Below the pieces are notes generated by a model. It was not told the DNA's origin and made no database searches. It worked only from the letters and a program-made list of their open reading frames with translations. Positions 40,908 to 49,066 of a DNA stretch of 51,861 nucleotides are shown piece after piece. Position numbers and translations under genes: made by a program. Within the stretch, counting starts at the first letter, position 1. Each line of letters starts with the position of its first letter. This stretch comes from Chelatococcus sambhunathii (GTDB lineage Bacteria; Pseudomonadota; Alphaproteobacteria; Rhizobiales; Methylopilaceae): NCBI GenBank assembly GCA_031316315.1, contig JADBEO010000027.1, forward strand, positions 1-51,861. Reading direction: 5' to 3'.

Positions 40908-40968
40908 GCGGCGCCCGTCGTCCGCCGAAGCTGGAAGATGCGCCGCCCAAGAGCGCAAGGAGACGACG

Positions 40969-42354
40969 ATGCCCCCTGCCGCCGCGACGCCCGCGCTCGG
41001 CGCCGGACCGCTGCTTCTGATCGCGGCCTGCGCGATCGTCGCGTTGCTCGTCCTCATCATGCGGTTCCGGATGCACGCGTTCCTCGCGCTCATCCTCGTC
41101 AGCCTGCTGACGGCCTTCGCCGCGGGCATCGCGCCAGAAAAGGTGGTGAAGACGCTCACCGACGGCTTCGGACAGACGCTCGGCACCGTCGCGCTGCTGG
41201 TCGGTCTCGGCGCGATGCTCGGGCGGCTCGTCGAGGTCTCCGGCGGCGCGCAGGCGCTGGCGGACGACCTCATAAAACTGTTCGGCGAGAAGCGGGCGCC
41301 GCTCGCGCTCGGCGTCGCCTCGCTGATCTTCGGTTTCCCGATCTTCTTCGACGCCGGCCTCGTCGTGATGCTGCCGATCATCTTCTCGGTCGCCAAGCGC
41401 CTTGGCGGCGGGCTGCTGCGCTACGGCATTCCGGCGGCCGGCGCCTTCTCGGTGATGCACGTCTTCGTGCCGCCGCATCCGGGGCCTGTCGCGGCCACCG
41501 AGCTGATCAAGTCCGACATCGGCCTCGTGACCCTGCTCGGCCTGCTGGTCGCGATCCCGACCTGGTACGTCACGAGCTATCTGTTCGGGCTGTGGATCGG
41601 CAAGCGCATCGAGGTGAAGGTCCCGGAGATCCTCGCCGGCGGGCCGCAGGCCGCGCGCGACCCGAACCCGCCGAAGTCGTCGACGGTGATCCTGCTGCTG
41701 CTGCTGCCGCTTGCGATCATCTTCGTGAACACCGGGCTCGACTTCCTCGCCGCCGCAGGCGTCTTCGAGCGCAAGGCCCAGTGGTTCCAGGTCGCGCGCG
41801 GCCTCGGCTCGACGCCGATCGCGCTGCTCGTGGCCGTTCTCGTCGGGTCCTACGTGCTCGGGACGGGACGCGGGCGCAGCCGCATCGAGGTCGAGAAGCT
41901 GCTCGACGGCGCGCTCGGGCCGATCTGCGCCATTACGCTGATCACCGGCGCGGGCGGCATGTTCGGCGGCGTCCTGCGCGAAAGCGGCATCGGCGCGGCG
42001 CTCAGCCACACGCTGAACGATCTCGGCCTGCACGTCTTCGTGGCGGCTTACGTCATCGCCGCGGCGCTTCGGGTCGCGCAAGGCTCGGCGACGGTCGCGC
42101 TGATCACGGCGGCCGGCCTGGTCCAGCCCGCGGTCGCCGCCGCCGGCTACGAGGGGACCGACCGCGCCGCCATCGTCATCGCGCTCGCCGCCGGCTCGGT
42201 CATCGCGAGCCACGTCAACGATTCAGGATTCTGGCTGGTCGGCCGCTTCTACGACATGGACCTGAAGACGACGCTCAAGACCTGGACGGTCCTCGAGACG
42301 CTGATCTCCGTCATGGGCTTCGCGCTGGCGGGAGCGGTCTTCGTGATCTTCTAA
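40969..42354 (+). CDS. Gluconate:H+ symporter, GntP family
   Basis: A 461-residue permease with about 12 to 14 hydrophobic helices. GntP family hallmarks: LLVGLGAMLGRLVEVSGGAQALAD, GFPIFFDAGLVVMLPIIFSVAK, PPHPGPVAATELI, GAGGMFGGVLRESGIG, RVAQGSATVALITAAGL and ASHVNDSGFWLVGRFYDM. It imports gluconate or a related sugar acid with protons. AAGGAG stands 7 bases before the ATG. Directly downstream of the gluconokinase, it completes a two-gene gluconate uptake unit. No GntR regulator is adjacent. Confidence 0.94.
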   Translation: MPPAAATPALGAGPLLLIAACAIVALLVLIMRFRMHAFLALILVSLLTAFAAGIAPEKVVKTLTDGFGQTLGTVALLVGLGAMLGRLVEVSGGAQALADDLIKLFGEKRAPLALGVASLIFGFPIFFDAGLVVMLPIIFSVAKRLGGGLLRYGIPAAGAFSVMHVFVPPHPGPVAATELIKSDIGLVTLLGLLVAIPTWYVTSYLFGLWIGKRIEVKVPEILAGGPQAARDPNPPKSSTVILLLLLPLAIIFVNTGLDFLAAAGVFERKAQWFQVARGLGSTPIALLVAVLVGSYVLGTGRGRSRIEVEKLLDGALGPICAITLITGAGGMFGGVLRESGIGAALSHTLNDLGLHVFVAAYVIAAALRVAQGSATVALITAAGLVQPAVAAAGYEGTDRAAIVIALAAGSVIASHVNDSGFWLVGRFYDMDLKTTLKTWTVLETLISVMGFALAGAVFVIF

Positions 42355-42423
42355 AAATCCTCGGTTTCCGGGGGCAGGGCTGTCGCAAGGCCGCCGCGTC
42401 GACGGAAGAGCGGGACGTTTCCG

Positions 42424-42570
42424 CCCCCTCTCCCGCTTGCGGGAGAGGGTAAGGGCGAGGGGCGTCAGCGCCGACGTTTCAGAAAGAGGTCTTCGCAAGC
42501 GGGCGGGCTCTCCTTGGAGCCGCAGCGCCACTCACCCTCATCCTTACCTTCTCCCGCAAGCGGGAGAAGG
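42424..42570. repeat. Palindromic repeat between convergent gntP and EF-G-like genes
   Basis: Left arm CCCCTCTCCCGCTTGCGGGA, with its own hairpin; right arm CTTCTCCCGCAAGCGGGAGAAG, also a hairpin. GAGGGTAAGGG on the left pairs with CCCTCATCCTTACC on the right. The centre contains ordinary unique sequence. It lies in the 289-base gap between two convergent genes and may terminate both. Confidence 0.7.
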
Positions 42571-42643
42571 AGCGGCGAGCGTCGCGCTCCAAACGCAATC
42601 GTCCACGGTTCCCGTGAAGCTCGACGTGTGTCGCCCCCCGAGC

Positions 42644-44662
42644 TCAGCCGGCTCGCCGCATCGCCTGTCGTTCGCGCGTGGCCTCCGCGGGCGCTTCGGC
42701 CATTTTCTCGAACCGCGCCGCGTAGGAACCGACGCCGGCGGTCGCCGAGCGAAGCGGCACGATGAAGGCGTCCATTTCGGCCTCCGGCGCCAGCGCCTCG
42801 AGCGCGATCCAGCCGTCCCAGCCCGGCCGCGCGTCGTAGCCGAGGATCTGGCCGCGCCGGCCGGTGACGAGCTGCGTGACCGCCGCCGTCGCCGAGGCGG
42901 GCGCCGTGACGGTCACCGCGAGCACCGGCTCGAGCAGGACCGTGCCGACGGACGCCGCGGCCTCGTTCATCGCGATGCGCGCCGCCGCCTGGAACGCGGC
43001 GTCGGAGGAATCCACGGTGTGAAATCCCCCATCGACCAGCGCGACGGCGAAATCGACCACGGGATAGCCGAGCGGTCCCTGTTCGGCCCAGGCGCGGCAT
43101 CCGGCTTCGACGGACGGGATGTACTGTCTCGGCACCGCGCCTCCGACGATTTTGTCCTCGAAGACAAAGCCTGCGCCGCGCTCGAGCGGCCGGACCTCGA
43201 TCTTCACGTCGCCGAACTGGCCGTGGCCGCCGCTCTGCTTCTTGTGCCGGCCATGCGCGGCCGCGGCGGCGCGGAAAGTCTCCTGAAAGCCGACGCCCGG
43301 CGTCTCGGTCGTGACGGCGATCTGGTAGCGCGAAGCGAGCCGGTCGACCGCGGCCCTGAGATGCATGTCGCCCTGTCCGCAGAGGCGTAGCTCGCCGAGT
43401 TCGGGCCGCGTCTCAACCGAGAGCGAGGGATCCTCCTCGACCAGCTTGGAAAGCGCCGAGGACAGGCGGACATCGTCCTTGCGGTCCCGGACATGCAAGG
43501 CGACCGAGTGGACCGGCGACGGCGGCTGCGGGGCGGCCGGAGCGTCGACGATCGCCTCCGTCGAGAACGCCTCGCCGGAGGCGATCTCGTCGAGGCGCAG
43601 GAAGCCGACCGTCTCTCCCGCCTGCGCGCCGTCCTGCTGGCCGCCGGCGTCGGCCGGGGCGGCGAAGCCGGCGACCCGTCCGGCTCCTTCGCCGGCGCCC
43701 GTCACGGTCTGCCCTTCGCGGAAGGCGCCGCGGAGCACGCGGGCGGTCGTGATCTTTCCCCCGAAGCCGGGATGCGACGTCTTCAGGGCGTAGGCCAGCG
43801 GCGGGCCGTCGTCCGGAACGCCGAGGCGCGCGCGCGTCTCGGCGAGGCCCGGGGCCTCGTGCCGCAGCGCCTTGAGCAGCCGGGTCACGCCCGCGCCTTT
43901 GGTCGCGGAGCCGAGAAGCACGGACACGGCGTGGTTCCCCCTGAGCTCGCTCGCAAGGTCGGCGAAGATCCGCGCGCGCTCCGGCTCGACCTCCATGATG
44001 AGATCTTCCATCAACCTGTCGTCGTGGTCGGCGAGCGTCTCCAGCATGTGGAAGCGCTCTTCCTTCTCGTGCTCGGTCTCGGAGGCCGGCAGCTCGATCG
44101 TCTCGCTCGGCGCGCCGTCGCGGTAGACGAAGGCGCGCTCCAGCGCGAGATCGATGAAGCCGGTCGCGCGGCCGTCGGTCATGATCGGAAGCTGTCGCAG
44201 CAGCAGGGGGGCGCGCGAGACCGTCTGAAGCGCCGCCAGCGCCTCGCGCACGCCGACCGAGGCGACGTCGATCTTGTTGAGGAAAAGGAGGTGCGGGACC
44301 CCCAGCTCCTCGAGCTCGCGCAGCGTCAGTTCGAGCTGCGGCAGCTTGCGCTCGTCCTGCTCGCAGACCACGACCGCGGCGTCGCAGGCCGGGAGCGCGA
44401 GGCTCGCGGCATAGGCGAACTCGACCGAGCCGGGGCAATCGACGAACGTGTACCGGTCGCCGAGATACTCGACCGTGGCGACGGCGCTCTCGAGCGAAGG
44501 CCCATGGCTCCGCGCCTCGGCAGCGGAGTCGCCGGCGCCCCGCTGCTCCCCGCGCGCGCCTGGCCCGGCGCCGCCGCACCGCTTCGCGAGCGCCTCGAAC
44601 AACGCGGTCTTGCCGCTCTGAAACGGCCCGACCAGCGCGATGAGCCGAGGTTGCGAGGACAT
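42644..44662 (-). CDS. Elongation factor G-like protein with altered GTPase motifs
   Basis: A 672-residue EF-G paralogue. G1 is GPFQSGKTAL, G4 is LNKID, and domain IV keeps KKQSGGHGQFGDVKIEVRP with the C-terminal domain V (RRGQILGYDARPGWDGW). However, G3 reads DCPGS where canonical EF-G has DTPGH, so the catalytic switch II histidine is Ser, and the switch I (RGITI) segment is not recognisable. A low-complexity insert (GGAGPGARGEQRGAGDSAAEARSHG) occupies that part. It is unlikely to be the housekeeping fusA; a role in special translation or ribosome recycling is guesswork. Confidence 0.85.
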   Translation of the reverse strand: MSSQPRLIALVGPFQSGKTALFEALAKRCGGAGPGARGEQRGAGDSAAEARSHGPSLESAVATVEYLGDRYTFVDCPGSVEFAYAASLALPACDAAVVVCEQDERKLPQLELTLRELEELGVPHLLFLNKIDVASVGVREALAALQTVSRAPLLLRQLPIMTDGRATGFIDLALERAFVYRDGAPSETIELPASETEHEKEERFHMLETLADHDDRLMEDLIMEVEPERARIFADLASELRGNHAVSVLLGSATKGAGVTRLLKALRHEAPGLAETRARLGVPDDGPPLAYALKTSHPGFGGKITTARVLRGAFREGQTVTGAGEGAGRVAGFAAPADAGGQQDGAQAGETVGFLRLDEIASGEAFSTEAIVDAPAAPQPPSPVHSVALHVRDRKDDVRLSSALSKLVEEDPSLSVETRPELGELRLCGQGDMHLRAAVDRLASRYQIAVTTETPGVGFQETFRAAAAAHGRHKKQSGGHGQFGDVKIEVRPLERGAGFVFEDKIVGGAVPRQYIPSVEAGCRAWAEQGPLGYPVVDFAVALVDGGFHTVDSSDAAFQAAARIAMNEAAASVGTVLLEPVLAVTVTAPASATAAVTQLVTGRRGQILGYDARPGWDGWIALEALAPEAEMDAFIVPLRSATAGVGSYAARFEKMAEAPAEATRERQAMRRAG

Positions 44663-44875
44663 GCGGTCGCCTCCCTAGGTCGTTTTGTCGCAGATGCTAC
44701 GCCCGACGGACGCCGGCGCCAAAGGCTTTCGTGATCGTCAGTCGAAAGAAGCGCGACGGCCTCATCGCCGGGCCAGGCTTCGGACCGGCCGCTGCTCACG
44801 CCGGCCGCGGTGACGAAATCTCAAACCTCCGTGCATATCGTCGGGCGATGATCGAATGATGCGGTGGCAGACGGA

Positions 44876-45991
44876 ATGCCGGACAGCGCCGAGCGGCTCG
44901 TGATCCTGACCGACGATCTCGATCGCGCAACTTGTCTCGCGGAGACGCTCGGAGCGGCAGGCGCGATCGAGACCCGGCTCGTGACCGACCTCGAGCCGAT
45001 CTCCCAAAGGCCGGCGCGCACGTTCGTCGACATCGACCTCTCCAGCGGCCCGTCCATCGCGAGCGCGCGGCGCTGGCTGCGAAGGCCCTCGATCGCGGCT
45101 TCGACGAAATGGATCCTGGTCGGGGGCGACGACTACCGCGAGCGGACGCAGGCGCTCGCGCTCGGCGCGGACCGCATCGTGCCCCGGCCGGTCGAGCCCG
45201 AGGAGGTGCTGTCCGACCTTCGGGACATCATGGCGGTGGAGTTCGGAAGCTTTCTGGATCGTTTCGAGAACACGCGCCTCGCGATGGGACTGCGAGCGGG
45301 CCAGGACGTCCTCGCCAGCGTCTTCGCCAGCCTCCCCCGGGGCGAGTCGCTCGACGCGAGCGCCTTTGACGACGCGGCGTTGCTGATCGCCGACGCGCTT
45401 GCGGAAGAAGGCTTGGGGAACTGGCTTTCGACCGTCCAGCTGCACCACAGCAGCAGCTTCCGGCACTCGCTCCTGGTGGCCGGCGGCGCGACCTGCTTCG
45501 CGCAGTTCATCGGCGCGGGCCGCGCCGACCAGGCGCGCGTCGCGCGCGCGTCGCTCGCCCACGACGTCGGAAAGGCGCTGATCCCGCTCTCCGTCCTCGA
45601 CAAGCCCAGCAAGCTCGACCCGGCGGAGGAGGCCGAGATCCGGCTGCACCCGCAGCTCGGCTACGACCTTCTCGTCAAGTCCGGCGGGTTCTCCGACGAC
45701 ACGCTCGACGTCGTGCTCAGTCATCACGAGATGTGCGACGGTTCCGGCTATCCCCGCGGGCTGGCGGGCGCCGAGATCAGCGACCTCACCCGCGTCGTCA
45801 CCATCGCCGACATCTTCGCCGCGCTTGTCGAGGTGCGCGCCTACAAGCCTGCGCTGAGCCATGCGTCCGCGCTCGACATCATGGCCGGAATGGGCGCGAA
45901 GCTCGACGGCGATCTTCTGACGATCTTCGCCCAGATGGTGCTCGGCGAGCACGGTCCCTCGGCCGTCCGGCGTCCGAGCCTCGACGGCTGA
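44876..45991 (+). CDS. HD-GYP domain protein with receiver-like N-terminus
   Basis: A 371-residue protein. Residues about 5-120 resemble a receiver domain (LVILTDDLDRA..., ending ADRIVPRPVEPEEVLSDL). The C-terminal HD-GYP domain has LAHDVGKALIPLSVLDKPSKL (HD near 229-230), LHPQLGYDLL, VVLSHHEMCDGSGYPRGLAG and ADIFAALVEVRAYKPALS. The GYP triad is intact, so c-di-GMP hydrolysis is plausible. A histidine-rich stretch, LHHSSSFRHSLLVAGG, leads the domain. I prefer ATG 44876 over GTG 44864. It is divergent from the EF-G-like gene. Confidence 0.9.
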   Translation: MPDSAERLVILTDDLDRATCLAETLGAAGAIETRLVTDLEPISQRPARTFVDIDLSSGPSIASARRWLRRPSIAASTKWILVGGDDYRERTQALALGADRIVPRPVEPEEVLSDLRDIMAVEFGSFLDRFENTRLAMGLRAGQDVLASVFASLPRGESLDASAFDDAALLIADALAEEGLGNWLSTVQLHHSSSFRHSLLVAGGATCFAQFIGAGRADQARVARASLAHDVGKALIPLSVLDKPSKLDPAEEAEIRLHPQLGYDLLVKSGGFSDDTLDVVLSHHEMCDGSGYPRGLAGAEISDLTRVVTIADIFAALVEVRAYKPALSHASALDIMAGMGAKLDGDLLTIFAQMVLGEHGPSAVRRPSLDG

Positions 45992-46112
45992 ACCATCGCG
46001 CGCGGCTCTTCTTCGGTCTGGACCTCCTTCCCGCGCCCGTGATCTCGCTCCGGCCGGTCCCGCGCGCTATCTCTCTTGCTCGAGGGTCTGCGGACGGGCC
46101 GGGAGCCGTGCG

Positions 46113-47009
46113 ATGCGTTGGGATGATTTTCGGCGAAGCGACAATGTCGACGACGTCCGCGACGAGGGCGGCGGAGGCGGCTTCCGCTTTCCCGGCGGCG
46201 GCGGCGGCATCGGGATCGGCGGCCTGATCATCGTCGGGCTGGTCTCCTGGGCGCTCGGCGTCGATCCGCGGCTGATCCTCGCCGGCATCGAGACCATCCA
46301 GGGCGGCGGCGGCGGATTCTCGCAGCAGCAGGCGCCCGGCCAGAAGCGCGAGCTTAGCCAGGAGGAGCAGCGGCAGGGCGACTTCGTGCGCGCGGTTCTC
46401 GCCCAGACCGAGGATATCTGGACCGATGTTTTCAAGACGTCCGGGCAGCAGTATCGGGCGCCGCGCCTCACCCTGTTCAGCGGCCGGACGCGCTCGGCCT
46501 GCGGACGGGCGGCGGCCGAGATGGGGCCGTTCTACTGCCCCGACGATCAGCGCGTGTATCTCGACACGCAGTTTTTCGACGAGCTGAGCCAGAAATTCCG
46601 CTCGCCGGGAGATTTCGCGCGCGCCTACGTCATCGCGCATGAGATCGGCCACCACGTCCAGAACCAGCTCGGCATCATGGACAAGACCATGCAGGCGCGC
46701 GAGCGGGCGAACTCCGAGGAGGAGGCGAACGCGATCTCCGTGCGCGTCGAGCTCCAGGCCGACTGTTTCGCCGGCGTCTGGGCGAACCGCGCGCAGGCCA
46801 AGTTCAACATCCTCGAGAAGGGCGACGTCGAGAGCGCGCTGAGGGCCGCGACCGCGATCGGCGACGACACGCTGCAGAAGCGGTCCGGCGGCGAGGTCGT
46901 GCCCGACAGCTTCACCCACGGCTCCTCGGCGCAGCGCGTGAAGTGGTTCCGCACGGGACTGGAAAGCGGCGATCCGAAGAGGTGCAACACCTTCCAGGGC
47001 CAGCCGTAA
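46113..47009 (+). CDS. ypfJ: Neutral zinc metallopeptidase, YpfJ family
   Basis: A 298-residue membrane-anchored protease of the YpfJ/KPN_02809 family. A glycine-rich N-terminus (GGGGGFRFPGGGGGIGIGG) is followed by one transmembrane helix (about 34-50). The periplasmic domain has YCPDDQRVYLDTQFFDEL, the metal site AHEIGHHVQNQLGIMDK and VRVELQADCFAGVWA with the third ligand region, ending in ...KRCNTF. Function in the cell is not established. GAGGGTCTG lies upstream of the ATG. Confidence 0.92.
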   Translation: MRWDDFRRSDNVDDVRDEGGGGGFRFPGGGGGIGIGGLIIVGLVSWALGVDPRLILAGIETIQGGGGGFSQQQAPGQKRELSQEEQRQGDFVRAVLAQTEDIWTDVFKTSGQQYRAPRLTLFSGRTRSACGRAAAEMGPFYCPDDQRVYLDTQFFDELSQKFRSPGDFARAYVIAHEIGHHVQNQLGIMDKTMQARERANSEEEANAISVRVELQADCFAGVWANRAQAKFNILEKGDVESALRAATAIGDDTLQKRSGGEVVPDSFTHGSSAQRVKWFRTGLESGDPKRCNTFQGQP

Positions 47010-47016
47010 CGCCGGG

Positions 47017-47412
47017 TCAGCGGTCGTCGAGCGCCCGCGCGCAGAGAATGTCGATGACCACGACCGCGGCGAGCACGCCCGCCGCCGCGAGCGCGACATG
47101 GCGTTGCGGGTTGTCCCGGCGCAGCGCCGGGGCGAGCGCCCAGGCGTCGGCGAGGTCGCCCGCGACCCGGGCCCAGATCCAGAGCGAGCGGCCGCGTCCG
47201 CGTCGCCAGCCGAACAGGCCGGCGCCGGTCGCCATCTCGCGCGCGCCGAACCCTTTGAGAAACGTGTGGTTCTGGTCGAGCCCCAGCGACTTCGACAGCG
47301 CGCCGGGCCGGGCGAGCTCGAAGGCGGCGAGGGCGAGCTGCGCGAAGCCGAGGCCCGTCGCCAGCCGTTCGGCCTGACGTTTCGATGGAATGGCGGGGAC
47401 GGGCAGGGGCAT
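47017..47412 (-). CDS. Small membrane protein, function unknown
   Basis: A 131-residue protein with three to four hydrophobic segments (about 18-36, 55-70, 74-90, 105-122). GLGFAQLALAAFELARPGALSKSLGLDQNHTFLKGFGAREMATGAGLF resembles the membrane part found in front of some polyketide cyclase/dehydrase domain proteins, but no such domain follows here. I start at ATG 47412 (MPLPVPAIPSKRQAE). It converges on the metallopeptidase gene with 7 bases between them. Confidence 0.72.
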   Translation of the reverse strand: MPLPVPAIPSKRQAERLATGLGFAQLALAAFELARPGALSKSLGLDQNHTFLKGFGAREMATGAGLFGWRRGRGRSLWIWARVAGDLADAWALAPALRRDNPQRHVALAAAGVLAAVVVIDILCARALDDR

Positions 47413-47480
47413 GCGGCGGAACCTCCGGCTGACGGCGCTTCCCTCGTGGGTTTGGCGCGCCGCCGCCGGCTGTCCAGAGT

Positions 47481-48239
47481 TCAGGCGTTCACGCCGCCGT
47501 CGACCGTGATGACCGTACCGGTCACGTAGTTGCCCTCGGGGCTCGCGAGCCACGCGACGGCGCCGGCGATGTCCTCAGGCTTGCCATAGCGCTTCAGCGC
47601 GATGAACGGGAGCTGGGTCGCGGCGCCCTCGCCGTCGGCCGGGTTCATGTCGGTGTCGGTCGAGCCGGGCGCCACGACGTTGACGGTGATCCCGCGCTCG
47701 CCGAGATCGCGCGCAAGGCCGCGCGAAAAACCGTGCACGGCGAACTTGCTCATCGAATAGACGCTGATCCCCGGGAACTGCACCTGCTCGCCGAGACACG
47801 AGCCCGTCGTGATGATGCGGCCGCCGTCCGGCAGGTGCTTCAGCGCGGCCTGCGATCCGACGACCACGGCGCGCACGTTCACGGCGAGGATCGCGTCGAT
47901 GTCTTCGAGGGGCACGTCCTGCAGCAGCCCGCCGCGCGCGATGCCGGCGTTGTTGACGAGAATGTCGAGCCCGCCGAGCGCCTCGGCCGCGCCGTCGACG
48001 GCGGCCTGCACCTCCGCGACGCTCGCGCTGTCCGCCTTGATCGCGACAGCCTTGCGCCCGAGGGCGCGGATCTCGTTGACGACCGCCTCCGCCTTGTCGG
48101 CCGAGCGCTCATAGGTGATGGCGACGTCTGCGCCTTCCTGCGCCAGACGCAGGGCGATCGCGGCGCCGATGCCGCGGCTCGCGCCCGTCACCAGCGCCTT
48201 CTTGTTCGTCAGGCGCACCGGGATCTCGAAGTTGGCCAT
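47481..48239 (-). CDS. Short-chain dehydrogenase/reductase (3-oxoacyl-ACP reductase-like)
   Basis: A 252-residue classical SDR. NAD(P)-binding TGASRGIGAAIALRLAQ (near 20-37), NNAGIARGG, the catalytic Ser-Tyr-Lys with Y-S-M-S-K (YSMSKFAVHG), and the C-terminal GNYVTGTVITVDGGVNA. It should reduce or oxidise a small carbonyl or alcohol with NADP(H); the substrate is unknown. I start at ATG 48239 because GGAGG lies 6 bases upstream. It is divergent from a TetR regulator that likely controls it, with matching operator-like motifs before each gene. Confidence 0.9.
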   Translation of the reverse strand: MANFEIPVRLTNKKALVTGASRGIGAAIALRLAQEGADVAITYERSADKAEAVVNEIRALGRKAVAIKADSASVAEVQAAVDGAAEALGGLDILVNNAGIARGGLLQDVPLEDIDAILAVNVRAVVVGSQAALKHLPDGGRIITTGSCLGEQVQFPGISVYSMSKFAVHGFSRGLARDLGERGITVNVVAPGSTDTDMNPADGEGAATQLPFIALKRYGKPEDIAGAVAWLASPEGNYVTGTVITVDGGVNA

Positions 48240-48254
48240 CTCGGCCTCCATTTG

Positions 48255-48327
48255 TGTGTCGTTCGATACAGAAAGAACTGGCGAGGTTGCCGGTCCGCGT
48301 CAAGCGTTTTATATATCGATCGTTACA
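48255..48327. promoter_or_regulatory. Two TetR operator-like palindromes between SDR and tetR
   Basis: TGTGTCG-TT-CGATACA at 48255-48270 and TATATCG-AT-CGTTACA at 48312-48327 both fit TGTATCGNNCGATACA with one and two mismatches. Their centres are 57 bp apart, one close to each divergent gene. A TetR protein binding both could repress the SDR gene and itself. Confidence 0.6.
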
Positions 48328-48344
48328 AATATTGGAGCGGGCGG

Positions 48345-48971
48345 ATGGCGGCGCGTGGCCGGCCAAGGAGCTTTGACAGGCAGGAAGCGCTCGAACGGGC
48401 GATGGAGACCTTCTGGGCGCTCGGCTACGAGGGCGCGTCGATGGCCGAGCTCACCCGCGCCATGGGCGTCGCCTCGCCGAGCCTCTATGCGGCCTTCGGG
48501 TCCAAGGACGAGCTCTTCCGCGAAGCCGCGAAGCTCTATGAGGAGAAGGCCGGCGCCTGCATGATGGCCGCGGTCGACGCGGCGCCGACGGCGCGCGCGG
48601 CCTGCGAGGCGTTCCTCGTGACCTCCGCGGAGGCGCTCGCCCGGCCCGGACGTCCGCCGGGCTGCATGATCGTCCTGACCGCAGCCGGAACCCACAACGC
48701 GGCGGAACAGACGCGAGAGGCGCTAAAGGGGCGCAGGGCGGGCCCCCTGGGCGCCCTGACGCGACGCCTCGAGGACGCGGTCGCCTCGGGCGAACTCCCG
48801 GACGGTCTCGATATCGCCGCGATTGCGGCGTTCTTCGTCACCGTGCAGCAAGGCATGTCGATTCAGGCGGTCGACGGGGCGACGCCCGAGGCTCTTGGCG
48901 CGATCGCGCGGGCCGCGATGAAGGCCTGGGACGGGCTCACGTCCGGTCCGGAACGCTCGGCGGCGAGCTGA
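48345..48971 (+). CDS. TetR family transcriptional regulator
   Basis: A 208-residue TetR/AcrR repressor. The N-terminal helix-turn-helix (about 8-55) contains FDRQEALERAMETFWALGYEGASMAELTRAMGVASPSLYAAFGSKDELF, the classic pattern, with YAAFGSKDELF closing it. The C-terminal ligand-binding region includes GRPPGCMIVLTA and VQQGMSIQAVDGATPEAL. Divergent from the SDR gene and separated from it by 105 bases with two operator-like palindromes, so it probably represses that gene. The inducer is unknown. Confidence 0.92.
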   Translation: MAARGRPRSFDRQEALERAMETFWALGYEGASMAELTRAMGVASPSLYAAFGSKDELFREAAKLYEEKAGACMMAAVDAAPTARAACEAFLVTSAEALARPGRPPGCMIVLTAAGTHNAAEQTREALKGRRAGPLGALTRRLEDAVASGELPDGLDIAAIAAFFVTVQQGMSIQAVDGATPEALGAIARAAMKAWDGLTSGPERSAAS

Positions 48972-49066
48972 CCTCGCGCGGGCTTGTGGCGCCCGGTCGT
49001 TGCGTTCATGTTGCGCAGCCGTCCGCGTCGCGCTCCAGGGCCGCCGCACAGGAGGAATTCAGCCTC

